Assembly: GCF_002953255.1 (NCBI RefSeq)
Contig: NZ_CP026498.1
Span: 9,837,015-9,901,014, forward strand
DNA: 64,000 nucleotides
Direction: 5' to 3'
From: Streptomyces sp. CB01881
GTDB lineage: Bacteria; Actinomycetota; Actinomycetes; Streptomycetales; Streptomycetaceae
Positions within the stretch are counted from its first letter, which is position 1, and each line of letters opens with the position of its first letter. Position numbers and translations under genes: made by a program. This document shows positions 15,343 to 23,419 of the stretch, piece by piece. The notes under the pieces were generated by a model. That model saw nothing but the letters and a program-made list of their open reading frames with translations. It did not search any database and was not told the origin of the DNA.

Positions 15343-15396
15343 CTGCCGGGCGTGGACACCCTGCCCGGCGTGGACACTCTGCCGGGCGTGGACCGG
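15343..15396. repeat. 18-bp tandem repeat, three copies
   Basis: CTGCCGGGCGTGGACACC and two near-identical 18-bp copies follow directly after the methyltransferase stop codon. The unit is divisible by three and could have arisen from slippage; no gene covers it. Confidence 0.8.
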
Positions 15397-15529
15397 CCGG
15401 GCGGCCCGCAGCGGCGACGGCCCGGGGCGGCTGCGGGGCGTCGGCCCAGCCCCCGCCGCCCCCACAGCCCCTGCGGCCCTCGTCGCCCCCGCAGCTCCGT
15501 AGCCCCGCCGCCGCGCCGCCCCGCACGGC

Positions 15530-16177
15530 TCAGCCGAGGACGGCCTCGATGCGGGCGGCCAGGTTCAGCACGGCGTCGGCGCGGAGCGACCACCCGTGAG
15601 CGGCGGCGCGGTGGAGGGTGCGCAGGAGGAGGACCGACCCCTGCTCCCCAGGCAGCGGCTCGACCGCCAGCAACCGCTCGACCGACCAGGTGTGCGAGGC
15701 GTCCGGCCCGGCCTCCAGCGGGGTGAGCGCGTTCGCGTCGGCGACCAGTTCGCGGTCCGCGTTCAGGCGGCCCGCGACCCCGGCGTCGCCTTCGAAGGAC
15801 GACGGACCGAAACGCCGGGGCGCACTCAGGGCGGTACGGGCGGGCACCGAGCGGGTCAGCGGCACGGCGTAGAAGAGCTGTCCCAGCCCCAGGCTGCGGC
15901 GGACCAACGCCCGCCCGGCCATGAGCGAGGCGCGCAGTTCGAACGGTCTCGGCGCCCGGGCGTCCACGTAGACGTAGCAGAGCGTCGGCGCGGGCATCCC
16001 GCTGAACCGCTCGCGCGGCGGCAGCAGGCTGCCGGCCGGGACGCCGGTGCTGTCGGGCGGGAGTGTGACGGCCACGGGCGGCCGGGCGAGGCCGAGTTCG
16101 CGGCCGAGCACCCCGGTGAGGTCGGCGGTCACGCGGTCCGGGTGTGCCTCTCGGCCGGTCCAGAGGGCGGCGGGCAT
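15530..16177 (-). CDS. Hypothetical protein
   Basis: 215 aa from the ATG at 16177 (GAGGAG upstream). The sequence is globular: RPPVAVTLPPDSTGVPAG, then ERFSGMPAPTLCYVYVDAR, LGLGQLFYAVPLTRSVPAR and a helical C-terminus (LNLAARIEAVLG). It shows no signal peptide or membrane helix and no motif that I recognise. It is the second gene of a pair with the membrane-anchored protein at 16206-16601, 28 bp apart, so they are probably co-transcribed and may act together. Confidence 0.7.
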   Translation of the reverse strand: MPAALWTGREAHPDRVTADLTGVLGRELGLARPPVAVTLPPDSTGVPAGSLLPPRERFSGMPAPTLCYVYVDARAPRPFELRASLMAGRALVRRSLGLGQLFYAVPLTRSVPARTALSAPRRFGPSSFEGDAGVAGRLNADRELVADANALTPLEAGPDASHTWSVERLLAVEPLPGEQGSVLLLRTLHRAAAHGWSLRADAVLNLAARIEAVLG

Positions 16178-16205
16178 GGTGGTCTCCTCGCTCCGGTCGG
16201 ACTCG

Positions 16206-16601
16206 TCAGCCGAGCCCGACGATCTCCTGACGGACGCGCGCCGCTTCGTCCGGCCGGCCCGCGGCGGCGAGCAGTTCGCCGAGACGGGCCAGGGCGGCCT
16301 GCCGCTCGGCCAGGAACCGGCCCTGCCGCACCTCGGTGAGCCGGCGCCAGAGCTCGGCGGCCGCCCTGGCCGGGTCGAGGGCCTCGGCCGGCCTGCCCTG
16401 GCCGGCGAGCTCGTCACGGCTGCGGTCGGCCTCCCGGGCCTGTCGCAGCAGGGTCTGCGAAAGGTCCTCGACCGGCGCCGGCGCGGCGGCCTCGGCCCTG
16501 GCGACCCGCCTGCGGCGGACCAGGACGCTGAGCCCCCCGACCAGTGCGATCAGCCCACCGCTGAGGGCAGCCGAAACCAGCTTGTGCATCAGATCGTCCA
16601 T
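16206..16601 (-). CDS. Hypothetical single-pass membrane protein with coiled-coil-like tail
   Basis: 131 aa. The N-terminus (MDDLMHKLVSAALSGGLIAL...) gives one membrane helix of about 20 residues followed by RRRR, implying a cytoplasmic C-terminal part. The rest is Ala/Arg/Glu-rich and helical (EDLSQTLLRQAREADRSRDE), resembling one or two TPR-like helical hairpins (ALARLGELLAAAGRPDEAAR). It is the first gene of the pair with 15530-16177. Function unknown. Confidence 0.7.
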   Translation of the reverse strand: MDDLMHKLVSAALSGGLIALVGGLSVLVRRRRVARAEAAAPAPVEDLSQTLLRQAREADRSRDELAGQGRPAEALDPARAAAELWRRLTEVRQGRFLAERQAALARLGELLAAAGRPDEAARVRQEIVGLG

Positions 16602-16645
16602 GGAGTCCTCGCTTGCTCGTGCGGGCCGGAGCCCTGGAAGGAAGT

Positions 16646-16748
16646 GCAGTTCGGGAGGGATGGGCGGTTCGGGAGCGAAGGGCGGTTCAGGAGGGAAGCG
16701 CAGTTCAGGAAGGAAGGGCGGAAGGAAGTGCGGTTCGAGAGGGAGTGG
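16646..16748. repeat. Degenerate 18-bp tandem repeat
   Basis: About six units of a purine-rich 18-mer (GCGGTTCGGGAGCGAAGG and variants; one unit is 12 bp) fill the space between the esterase stop and the membrane-protein start. The repeat is non-coding. Confidence 0.8.
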
Positions 16749-16813
16749 GAGCCGCTCCGGCCGGGCCCCGGCAGTCGGTCAGGCCGGGGCCCTGGCCGGA
16801 TCCGCTGCCGCGG

Positions 16814-17932
16814 TCAGCCCGCCGCGGCGAACGAGGCCTGGAGCCGCGGGATGTAGTCCGCCAGGACGGGCGCCCAGCAGCCGTAGTTGTGGCCGCCGTC
16901 GCACCCGGGGGCCAGCGACGTCCCGTTGCCGTAGTCGACGAACCGGCTCGGCAGCCCGAGCTGGTCGAGGCGCGCCTTGACGTTGTTGGCGGCCATCTCG
17001 GTGAAGTGGTCGATCGGCCCCTGGTTGCCGGTGTAGAGCGTGACCTCCGTGCCGGCGAGCTTCGCCAGGTTGGCCTTGGCGGCGGGGTTGACCTCGTTCC
17101 AGACGTGGTCCGCGTTGAAGACGGGGTACGGGGAGCCGAAGATCGCGTCACTGTCGGTGTAGGGGCCGTAGCCGGTGCACCGACCGGTGCCGGCCGGGCT
17201 GGAGGTGCTCACCGCGCACCAGGCACCCGTGACGTTGAGTTCGGTGGCCAGGACGGCCGCGCGGATCTCGGCCATCCCGAAGTCGATGCCGCCGGACAAC
17301 GAGGCGGTGTGGCCGAACAGGTCCGGGCGGGCCTCGGCGTAGTGCAGGGCGCCGTAGCCGCCCATCGACAGGCCGACGACGGCCCGGTGGCCCCGGTCGG
17401 CGACGGTACGCAGGTTGGCGTCGATGAAGGGGACGACCTGGGTGAGGTGGAACGCCTCCCAGTTCGCCGTGCCCAGGGCGGTGTTCTGCATGAGCCAGTT
17501 CGCGTACCAGCCCTTGAGGCCGCCGTCCGGCACGACGGTGATCATCGAGTCCGAGTGCAGGGCCGGCGCCGCCGCCGCGTCGTCCACGTTGCCGCCACCG
17601 CCGTGCAGGAAGTACGCCACCGGCCACCGCTTCCCGGGCTCCGCGGCGTAGCCGTTGGGCAGCAGGATGCGGATCCTGTGCCGGCCGGGCAGCTGCGGGG
17701 TCGTCACGGTGATCGTGAAGTCGGTGCCGGAGTGGACCTCGGTGGCGCCGACGACCTGGGTCAGGCCGTAGCCGTCGGTGAAGGCCGGGACGGCAGGCGC
17801 GTCGGCGTGTGCGTCGGCGTGTGCGACCGGCCCGCCGAGGGCGACCACCGTCGCCGCCAGCGCCGTCGCGGCGGCGGTCGCAGTGGCGCGCATCGCGGCG
17901 CGCACGCGCGCACCGGACAGTATGGATGTCAT
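16814..17932 (-). CDS. Secreted alpha/beta-hydrolase esterase (esterase D/antigen 85-like)
   Basis: 372 aa with a long signal peptide (hydrophobic core about 20-38, cleavage after AHA). The mature enzyme is an alpha/beta hydrolase: PVAYFLHGGGGN forms the oxyanion-hole strand, VVGLSMGGYGALH holds the nucleophile serine in GLSMGGYG (about residue 195), and the catalytic histidine is probably in CDGGHNYGCW near 350. This is the layout of esterase D-like and mycolyltransferase-like secreted enzymes that act on acyl esters. GGAGAG precedes the ATG. Only hairpin and repeat DNA separates it from the protease gene upstream. Confidence 0.85.
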   Translation of the reverse strand: MTSILSGARVRAAMRATATAAATALAATVVALGGPVAHADAHADAPAVPAFTDGYGLTQVVGATEVHSGTDFTITVTTPQLPGRHRIRILLPNGYAAEPGKRWPVAYFLHGGGGNVDDAAAAPALHSDSMITVVPDGGLKGWYANWLMQNTALGTANWEAFHLTQVVPFIDANLRTVADRGHRAVVGLSMGGYGALHYAEARPDLFGHTASLSGGIDFGMAEIRAAVLATELNVTGAWCAVSTSSPAGTGRCTGYGPYTDSDAIFGSPYPVFNADHVWNEVNPAAKANLAKLAGTEVTLYTGNQGPIDHFTEMAANNVKARLDQLGLPSRFVDYGNGTSLAPGCDGGHNYGCWAPVLADYIPRLQASFAAAG

Positions 17933-17968
17933 GAGGGGTCTCTCCGTCGAGGGTGGGTCGGGCGTGTC

Positions 17969-18020
17969 GGCCGGGTGGTGACCCGGGCACGTGCCCGCGT
18001 GCCCGGGTCACCACCCGGCC
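17969..18020. promoter_or_regulatory. Perfect 23-bp-stem hairpin upstream of the esterase start
   Basis: Arms 17969-17991 and 17998-18020 are perfectly complementary over 23 bp, separated by six bases. On the minus strand the structure begins 55 bp after the protease stop and ends 37 bp before the esterase ATG. It could terminate the protease transcript, protect RNA ends, or set read-through into the esterase. It is the strongest hairpin I see in the window. Confidence 0.7.
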
Positions 18021-18025
18021 GGGTG

Positions 18026-18089
18026 CTCAGGTGGCCGGATACTCCAGCGGCCAGGTACTCAGGTGGCCAGTAGCTCAGGTGGCCAGGTG
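18026..18089. repeat. 16-bp tandem repeat, four copies
   Basis: CTCAGGTGGCCAGGTA-like 16-bp units start at 18026, 18042, 18058 and 18074. The last copy contains the protease stop codon and its last codons, so the array looks like duplication of the 3' end of that gene. Confidence 0.8.
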
Positions 18090-18896
18090 GAAGCCGGCCC
18101 CGACGCCGCCGTTGGCGGTCAGCTCGTCGATGATGCTCAGGATCGACGAACTGTGCTGGGCGCCCCAGGCGTTGCCGACCAGTGCCGTCCCCGACACGAC
18201 CGGGGAGCCGGAGTCGCCGCCGTCGGTCCAGATCAGGTGGGTGAACCACATGCCGTCGGTACCGATCCTCATCCCGCAGGTCAGCCCGGTCCGGTGGCCC
18301 TGCTTGCACATGCGGGTCCCCACCGCGGGCGGGGCGCCGATAGACCTGATCGTCACGCCGCCGACGGTGTCGGTCGGTACCACCCGGCTCTCGTCCAGCT
18401 TGATCACCGCGTAGTCGAGCCCCTTGGGCCCGCTGTTGAGCAGGTTGTTGGGCGTGCTGACGTACGTCACCTCACCGATCGCCCCCGTCGCCAGGTCGGG
18501 CCGGCTGGCGGTGAGCGGCGCCGGGGAGAACGCGCTGCCGGCGGGCGAGGTGTCCCGGTACACCTGCGAGCCGACGAGCTTGTTGCCCTGGTCGTCGATG
18601 AAACAGTGGGCGTTGGTCAGGGCCACCAGGTTGCCCGCGGCGTCGCGGCCGACGGCGGTGAGGGTGCAGACGTAGTAGCTCTGGGGGTTCTCCGGGCTCG
18701 GAGCCATGCGGAAGATGATGCCGGTGCCGCCGCCGATGGGCGTGCGCGTGTCCGTGACACCGGCGGTTCCCGCGGACGCGGTGGTACCCGCGGGGGCGGT
18801 GGAGGCGGGCGCCGTCGCACCGGCGGACGGCGCGGCGGCGAGCGTCAGGCCCGCCAGGACGGCGGCGACACCGAGAGCACGTATTTTGCGAAGCAT
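18075..18896 (-). CDS. Secreted trypsin-like (S1) serine protease
   Basis: 273 aa from the ATG at 18896. The signal peptide is MLRKIRALGVAAVLAGLTLA with cleavage near AGA. The catalytic triad of chymotrypsin-fold proteases is present: LTNAHCF (H97), GLDYAVIKL (D161) and GGDSGSPV (S229). Cysteine pairs C77/C98 and C197/C207 fit known disulphide positions. The pro-region is short and Thr/Ala-rich. It most resembles Streptomyces secreted serine proteases of unknown target. Upstream (18897-18999) lies the promoter, with no clear -10/-35. Confidence 0.85.
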   Translation of the reverse strand: MLRKIRALGVAAVLAGLTLAAAPSAGATAPASTAPAGTTASAGTAGVTDTRTPIGGGTGIIFRMAPSPENPQSYYVCTLTAVGRDAAGNLVALTNAHCFIDDQGNKLVGSQVYRDTSPAGSAFSPAPLTASRPDLATGAIGEVTYVSTPNNLLNSGPKGLDYAVIKLDESRVVPTDTVGGVTIRSIGAPPAVGTRMCKQGHRTGLTCGMRIGTDGMWFTHLIWTDGGDSGSPVVSGTALVGNAWGAQHSSSILSIIDELTANGGVGAGFHLAT

Positions 18897-18999
18897 GCGG
18901 TCACTTTCCTTTACGAGGCCGAAAGCGGGCGGAACACCGGTCGCGGAGCCACCCGAACACCTGGTCCGGCAGGACGAATTCACTCGGGGAGATCCGGAA

Positions 19000-19227
19000 C
19001 TAACGGCGGCACGACGCCGCGAGAATCAGCAGCAGGACCACGAATCCCAGCGCCGGCAGACATCCCGGTCCGCGGTTCGGGTCACTTCGATTGACCTCCA
19101 CGCTGCCGCCCGGGGGAATTCCCGGGTGATGTTTGGCGTAGTGCTGGATCTGCTGTTCCTCGCTCTCCGGCTGGGGGAGCCAGGCGGTCTTGTAACCGCA
19201 CTCTCCGCACCAGTGGCGGTACGCCAT
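19000..19227 (-). CDS. Small zinc-ribbon-like protein with C-terminal membrane helix
   Basis: 75 aa from the ATG at 19227 (GAGAGGAG 5 nt upstream). It starts MAYRHWCGECGYKTAWL, a CxxC knuckle (C7, C10), followed by QQIQHYAKHHPGI, where the His pairs may complete a zinc site. The C-terminus LPALGFVVLLLILAASC is a single membrane helix with a tail-anchor topology. It is divergent from the NACHT gene with 154 bp between starts. Role unknown; a membrane-bound sensor or adaptor is possible. Confidence 0.75.
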   Translation of the reverse strand: MAYRHWCGECGYKTAWLPQPESEEQQIQHYAKHHPGIPPGGSVEVNRSDPNRGPGCLPALGFVVLLLILAASCRR

Positions 19228-19307
19228 ATCGGCTCCTCTCTCCGGGTTCGGGGGCGACCGGACACCACTGATGCTGGCGTTCGCGCCGGCCGGCGAACAG
19301 GCCATGG

Positions 19308-19329
19308 CACCGGCCATCCGTGGCCGGTG
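19308..19329. promoter_or_regulatory. Perfect inverted repeat upstream of the NACHT gene
   Basis: CACCGGCCA (19308-19316) and TGGCCGGTG (19321-19329) are perfect 9-bp arms with a 4-nt spacer, 52 bp before the NACHT start. It could be an operator, possibly read by the XRE-type HTH of the NACHT protein itself. Confidence 0.4.
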
Positions 19330-19381
19330 GTCACGGTAGGCTCGCCGCAGGCCGTACTCGTGGGGGAAAGAGGGAGCCGGC

Positions 19382-22249
19382 ATGGCGGATCGACTCGGCA
19401 CACTGTTGCGCCGGCTGCGCAAACAGTCGGGGCTGACCCAGGAACAGGTGGCGGAGCGGTCGGGGGTGAGTGTCCGCACGATCCGCAGGCTGGAGACCGG
19501 GAAGTCCACCGATCACCGTGTGGGAACGGTCAATCTCCTCGCGGACGCGCTGGGAGCCGGGCCGGAGGACCGCCTGCGCCTGGCCGCCACCCTTGCGAAG
19601 GCACCACCGGAGGAGGCTCCCGGAAAGGCCTCTGAATTCCTTTCCGATTCCGCACCTACTGCTGTTCCCGATTCCCTCCCACCCGCAGGTTCCGATTCCC
19701 TCCCCACACCGTCGGCGACACCGTCGGTGACTCCGCCTGCGGCACCGGTCGCTGGTCCGGCTGCGGCACCGTTCGCCGTGCCGGCGGCGTTACCGGCCGC
19801 GGCGCCGGCCCCGGTGCGGCCGCCGGCGCCTCGGATTCCGGACGCACTGGCCGGGGCGACCGCGGAACTCGCGCAGGAGGTCAGGCGTCGCTGGCAGATC
19901 GAGGAGGAGCAGCGCCGGGTCCACGATCCCTTTCCGCTGCCGGTGCGATGGCGGCAGGCGCCCTCGGGCCTGACGGACCACTGGGAGAACATCCAGCGCC
20001 TCCCGCCCGGCTCCGCGGCGGACCGGGTGGACATGAGCGGCGACCTCCGCGACGTGGCCGAGGTCTACCGGCGGATCCCGTCCGGCCGGCTCGTGATCCT
20101 CGGCCGGGGCGGGTCCGGGAAGTCCGTCCTGACGATCAGGTTCCTCCTGGACCTCCTGGCCGCCCCGGCCGCTGACGACCGGGTACCGGTGATCTTCAGC
20201 CTCGGATCGTGGGATCCGACGGCCACCGCGTTGCGCGACTGGCTGATCGACCTGCTGTTGCGCGACCACCCCCACCTGGTCCAGCGGGTGTCCAGCGGGT
20301 CGACGCTGGCCGCCGCGCTGGTCGACGCGGACCTGGTGCTGCCGGTCCTCGACGGCTTCGACGAGATCGCGGAAGGCCTGCGGCCCGACGCGCTGGAGGC
20401 GCTCAACGCCACCTCGATGCCGCTCGTGCTGACCAGCCGCCGTGAGGAGTTCGCCGAGGCGGTCCACACGGCGGGGACCCCGCTCGTCTGGGCCGCCGGC
20501 GTCGAACTCGCCGACCTCACTCCCGGCGACCTCGCCGACTACCTGCCCCGCACCTCCCGCCCCGTCAACGCCCGGGGAGACAGCCCTGGAGACGCCCACC
20601 GAGTCGCCCGGGAAGGCACCCGGGAGGCCACCCGCGGAACCGCCGGGGGGCACGCCGGGGGGCACGGCGCCGAGACCGGCCGAACCGGGGACCGGAACAC
20701 CTGGGACGCCGTCCTGGAGGCGCTGCACACCCAGGACACCCCGGCCGGCCGGAACCTCGCCGAGGTCCTGAGCACCCCGCTGATGGTCATCCTGGCGCGG
20801 ACGATCTACAGCGAGAACCCCGCCGCCGATCCGGCGGAACTCCTGGACACCACCCGCTTCCCCACCGGACACGCCCTCGAAGAGCATCTGCTGGCGGGCT
20901 TCGTGCCCACGGTCTACCGCCGCCTCGCCCCCGCGCGGGCCGTCAGCGGTCCCCCGCGCCGCCGCGGCGGCCACGGCTCCGACCCCGGCTCCGAACGGGT
21001 CCGGCACTGGCTGGGCTACCTCGCACACCACCTGGCCCGGTTCGACGACCTCGACCAGCAGGACCTCGCCTGGTGGAAGATCGGCGACTCCCTGCGGGCG
21101 TCGACCCGTCTCCTCACCGTCATGCTGGTCTGTGCGCTGTCCATCACCCTGTCCGAGTGGTCGGTCGGCCTGATCGTCCACCAACTCGGCGCCGGCGGCC
21201 CCGCGGCGGACCTCGACGAGATCCTCCTGGAGGGCGCCCTGATGGGGCCGATCGCGGGCCTGGCCTTCGGATCGGTCTACTGGCTCATCGCGAGGTTCGG
21301 CACCACGGCCTTCGCGCCGACCCAGGTCCGGCTGCGGCTGCCCGGCAACCGCACCCGCATCGGCCGCGGGCCGGTGCACACCTTCGCCTCCCGGTTCGGG
21401 ACGGTCCTGCTGGGCGGCTTCGTGATGGGCGTCGGCTGCGCGTGCGCCGTCACGCTGGAGCGCGTCCTGTACGACAGGGTCCCGCTCGCCGACAGCGCGG
21501 TGATCCAGGGCACACTGATCAACATGCTGGCCTTCGGTCTGATCTTCGGCTCGGCCGCCGGTCTGGTCTTCGGGTTGATGGCCGCGCTCGAAGCACCCCT
21601 GGACATCGCCTCCGCCGCCACCCCCGTCGGCCTGCTGTCCGCCAACCGCACGACGGTGGGCCGGCAGGTCCTCGTGCTCGTGCCGGCGCTCACCCTGGCG
21701 ATCGCGCTCGGCGGCCGCCTGGTCGTCGACCTGCTCCAGGTCTTCCTCGGACCGATGAAGTGGCAGCTGCCGGACGCCCTCTTCATCGGAGTGGTGGGCG
21801 GGCTCGGCGGCACGTTCTCCTACGCCCTCGGGTTCACCGCCTGGGGGCAGTGGGTGATCTTCTCCCGCATCTGGCTGCCGATGACCGGCAACCTCCCCTG
21901 GGACACGGTCGCCTTCCTCGACGACGCCTACCGGCGGGGAGTGCTGCGCCAGACCGGTGCGGTCTACCAGTTCCGCCACAGCCGGCTCCAGCACCACCTC
22001 GGCGACTCCTACCGCCTGCGGCACGCCGGCTACGCGGCCGCCACCTTCGCCGCATCCACAACTGCAGCTGCGCCCGCGCCTGCGCCTGCGCCTGCGCCTG
22101 CGATCGCACCCTCATCCGCACCCACTGCCCCAACCGCAAGCGCAGCCACTGCCACAGCCGTTCCGCCCCGGGCGGAGACGCCCCGGCCACCGGCCCGAAC
22201 GGCGGACCGGCCGAAACCCGCTGAGCCCCCTGATCAACCGGACGAGTGA
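19382..22249 (+). CDS. XRE HTH-NACHT-transmembrane protein (bacterial NLR-like)
   Basis: 955 aa. Residues 5-60 form an XRE-type helix-turn-helix (LLRRLRKQSGLTQEQVAERS). A Pro/Ala-rich linker runs to about 155. The NACHT NTPase has Walker A GRGGSGKS (241-248) and Walker B LVLPVLDGFDEIAE (318-331), followed by LVLTSRREEF (sensor 1) and a helical winged region. From about 575 to 835 there are roughly six membrane segments (e.g. GLIFGSAAGLVFGLM). The tail is AP-rich and low in complexity. NACHT/STAND proteins are signal-gated switches and several bacterial ones act in phage defence; a membrane effector would fit abortive infection. GAGGGAG lies before the ATG. Confidence 0.85.
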   Translation: MADRLGTLLRRLRKQSGLTQEQVAERSGVSVRTIRRLETGKSTDHRVGTVNLLADALGAGPEDRLRLAATLAKAPPEEAPGKASEFLSDSAPTAVPDSLPPAGSDSLPTPSATPSVTPPAAPVAGPAAAPFAVPAALPAAAPAPVRPPAPRIPDALAGATAELAQEVRRRWQIEEEQRRVHDPFPLPVRWRQAPSGLTDHWENIQRLPPGSAADRVDMSGDLRDVAEVYRRIPSGRLVILGRGGSGKSVLTIRFLLDLLAAPAADDRVPVIFSLGSWDPTATALRDWLIDLLLRDHPHLVQRVSSGSTLAAALVDADLVLPVLDGFDEIAEGLRPDALEALNATSMPLVLTSRREEFAEAVHTAGTPLVWAAGVELADLTPGDLADYLPRTSRPVNARGDSPGDAHRVAREGTREATRGTAGGHAGGHGAETGRTGDRNTWDAVLEALHTQDTPAGRNLAEVLSTPLMVILARTIYSENPAADPAELLDTTRFPTGHALEEHLLAGFVPTVYRRLAPARAVSGPPRRRGGHGSDPGSERVRHWLGYLAHHLARFDDLDQQDLAWWKIGDSLRASTRLLTVMLVCALSITLSEWSVGLIVHQLGAGGPAADLDEILLEGALMGPIAGLAFGSVYWLIARFGTTAFAPTQVRLRLPGNRTRIGRGPVHTFASRFGTVLLGGFVMGVGCACAVTLERVLYDRVPLADSAVIQGTLINMLAFGLIFGSAAGLVFGLMAALEAPLDIASAATPVGLLSANRTTVGRQVLVLVPALTLAIALGGRLVVDLLQVFLGPMKWQLPDALFIGVVGGLGGTFSYALGFTAWGQWVIFSRIWLPMTGNLPWDTVAFLDDAYRRGVLRQTGAVYQFRHSRLQHHLGDSYRLRHAGYAAATFAASTTAAAPAPAPAPAPAIAPSSAPTAPTASAATATAVPPRAETPRPPARTADRPKPAEPPDQPDE

Positions 22250-22662
22250 TTCCGGCGGCGAATCCGCGCGACGCACCCGCCACGCCCGGCCCGCCACCGG
22301 TGGACGGGCCGCCCCGGCCGAACGGCCTGCCTCGAACGGGCGCTCGCCGCCTGCCCGCTGGCCTCCGGGCTCCTCGCCGGTGCTGTCCACGGCCGGCCGG
22401 AGGGCGCCGCACCCCGGTTTCGGAGTGCTCGAAAACACCCCGTTCGACCCGGGCGCGCCCGGACCGAAAACACTTGAACACCACAATCGAACAGCACCAT
22501 CATCAGCCTCCTCCCGGTCCGCGAGCCCCCGCCAACTGCACCTCCGCCACGCCCACTTAATCCCGCCGCTCGCACCGGGCCGCCCACCCGCCCCAGGCCG
22601 CCCGCACCAGGCCGCCCGCCCGCCGTTCGAACGCCCGCCACCACCCGCCCGGAGGCCCATCC
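22250..22662. other. Intergenic region after the NACHT gene
   Basis: 413 bp without a gene. A hairpin GGCCCG/CGGGCC (22288-22293 with 22305-22310) around the palindrome CCACCGGTGG probably ends the NACHT transcript. Further on, GAAAACAC occurs twice (22431 and 22467) around a CCGGGCGCGCCCGG core in AT-richer DNA, a likely promoter zone for the NUDIX gene. Confidence 0.5.
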
Positions 22663-23109
22663 ATGGCACACCCGACCACTCTCGTCGTCGGCGTCCACCT
22701 CGTCCTCCTGGACGCAGGCCGGGTGCTGCTCGGCCGCCGCAGGAACACCTCGTTCGCCGACGGCCTCTGGCACCTCCCCGCGGGCCACATGGAGCCCGGC
22801 GAGAGCGTCACCGCCGCCATGGCACGCGAGGCCGCCGAGGAGCTCGACATCACCGTTGCCGAGGACCACCTCGGCCTCGTCCACACGCTGCACCACTTCG
22901 ACGCCGAGGACGGCCGGGACCGTCTCCAGCTCTTCTTCCGCCCGGCCCGCTTCGACGGCCACGTCGTCAACAGGGAGCCGGACAAGTGCGAGCAGCTCTT
23001 CTGGTGGCCCCTGGACCGCCTGCCGGAGGACACTGTCCCCTACACCGCCCACACGCTCGCCGAGATCGGCCGGGGCAACACCCTGTCCGTCCTCGGTTGG
23101 GCCGCCTGA
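22663..23109 (+). CDS. NUDIX hydrolase
   Basis: 148 aa. The Nudix box GHMEPGESVTAAM...REAAEELDI (residues 41-63) has the G-x5-E-x7-REUxEExGU pattern with metal-binding glutamates intact. It hydrolyses a nucleoside diphosphate linked to some moiety X; the QLFFRPARFDG and PDKCEQLFWWPLDRLP segments are typical of actinobacterial MutT-like enzymes, substrate unknown. It precedes a second, double NUDIX gene on the same strand; the 310 bp between (23110-23419) hold low-complexity Pro-coding DNA and no gene. Confidence 0.9.
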   Translation: MAHPTTLVVGVHLVLLDAGRVLLGRRRNTSFADGLWHLPAGHMEPGESVTAAMAREAAEELDITVAEDHLGLVHTLHHFDAEDGRDRLQLFFRPARFDGHVVNREPDKCEQLFWWPLDRLPEDTVPYTAHTLAEIGRGNTLSVLGWAA

Positions 23110-23419
23110 CCCCCCGAAGTCCCCGCCCGCCGAGAGCTCCTGGAGGTGCTGCCGTGGAGTCGCCACCCCTGCCGACGCTCCCCCGCCTCCCCCACCTCGT
23201 CCCCCGCCCACGCCGCCCACACGTCCCACACCTCCCTGGCCTCCCACGCCGCCCTGCCCTCCTACCTGTCCAACGGGCCACCCGCCCTGCGGACCACCCG
23301 TCCGGCGGGCGCGGCCGCCCGACCCACGGGTGGCGCACCGACGCCAACCCCCGCTCCCTGACCGAGGGGTGGCCGGGTCCACCGGTCCGCCACCCCCAAC
23401 ACCGCCGGAGGAAGACAGC

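Noticed and set aside
18026..18089. CRISPR-like array
   Set aside because: Units of 16 bp are directly adjacent with no unique spacers, and no cas gene is nearby; the same holds for the other tandem repeats.
19790..22024. 744-codon open frame on the minus strand
   Set aside because: It is antisense to the NACHT gene, with Asp/Glu/Arg/Gly low complexity and no known motif.
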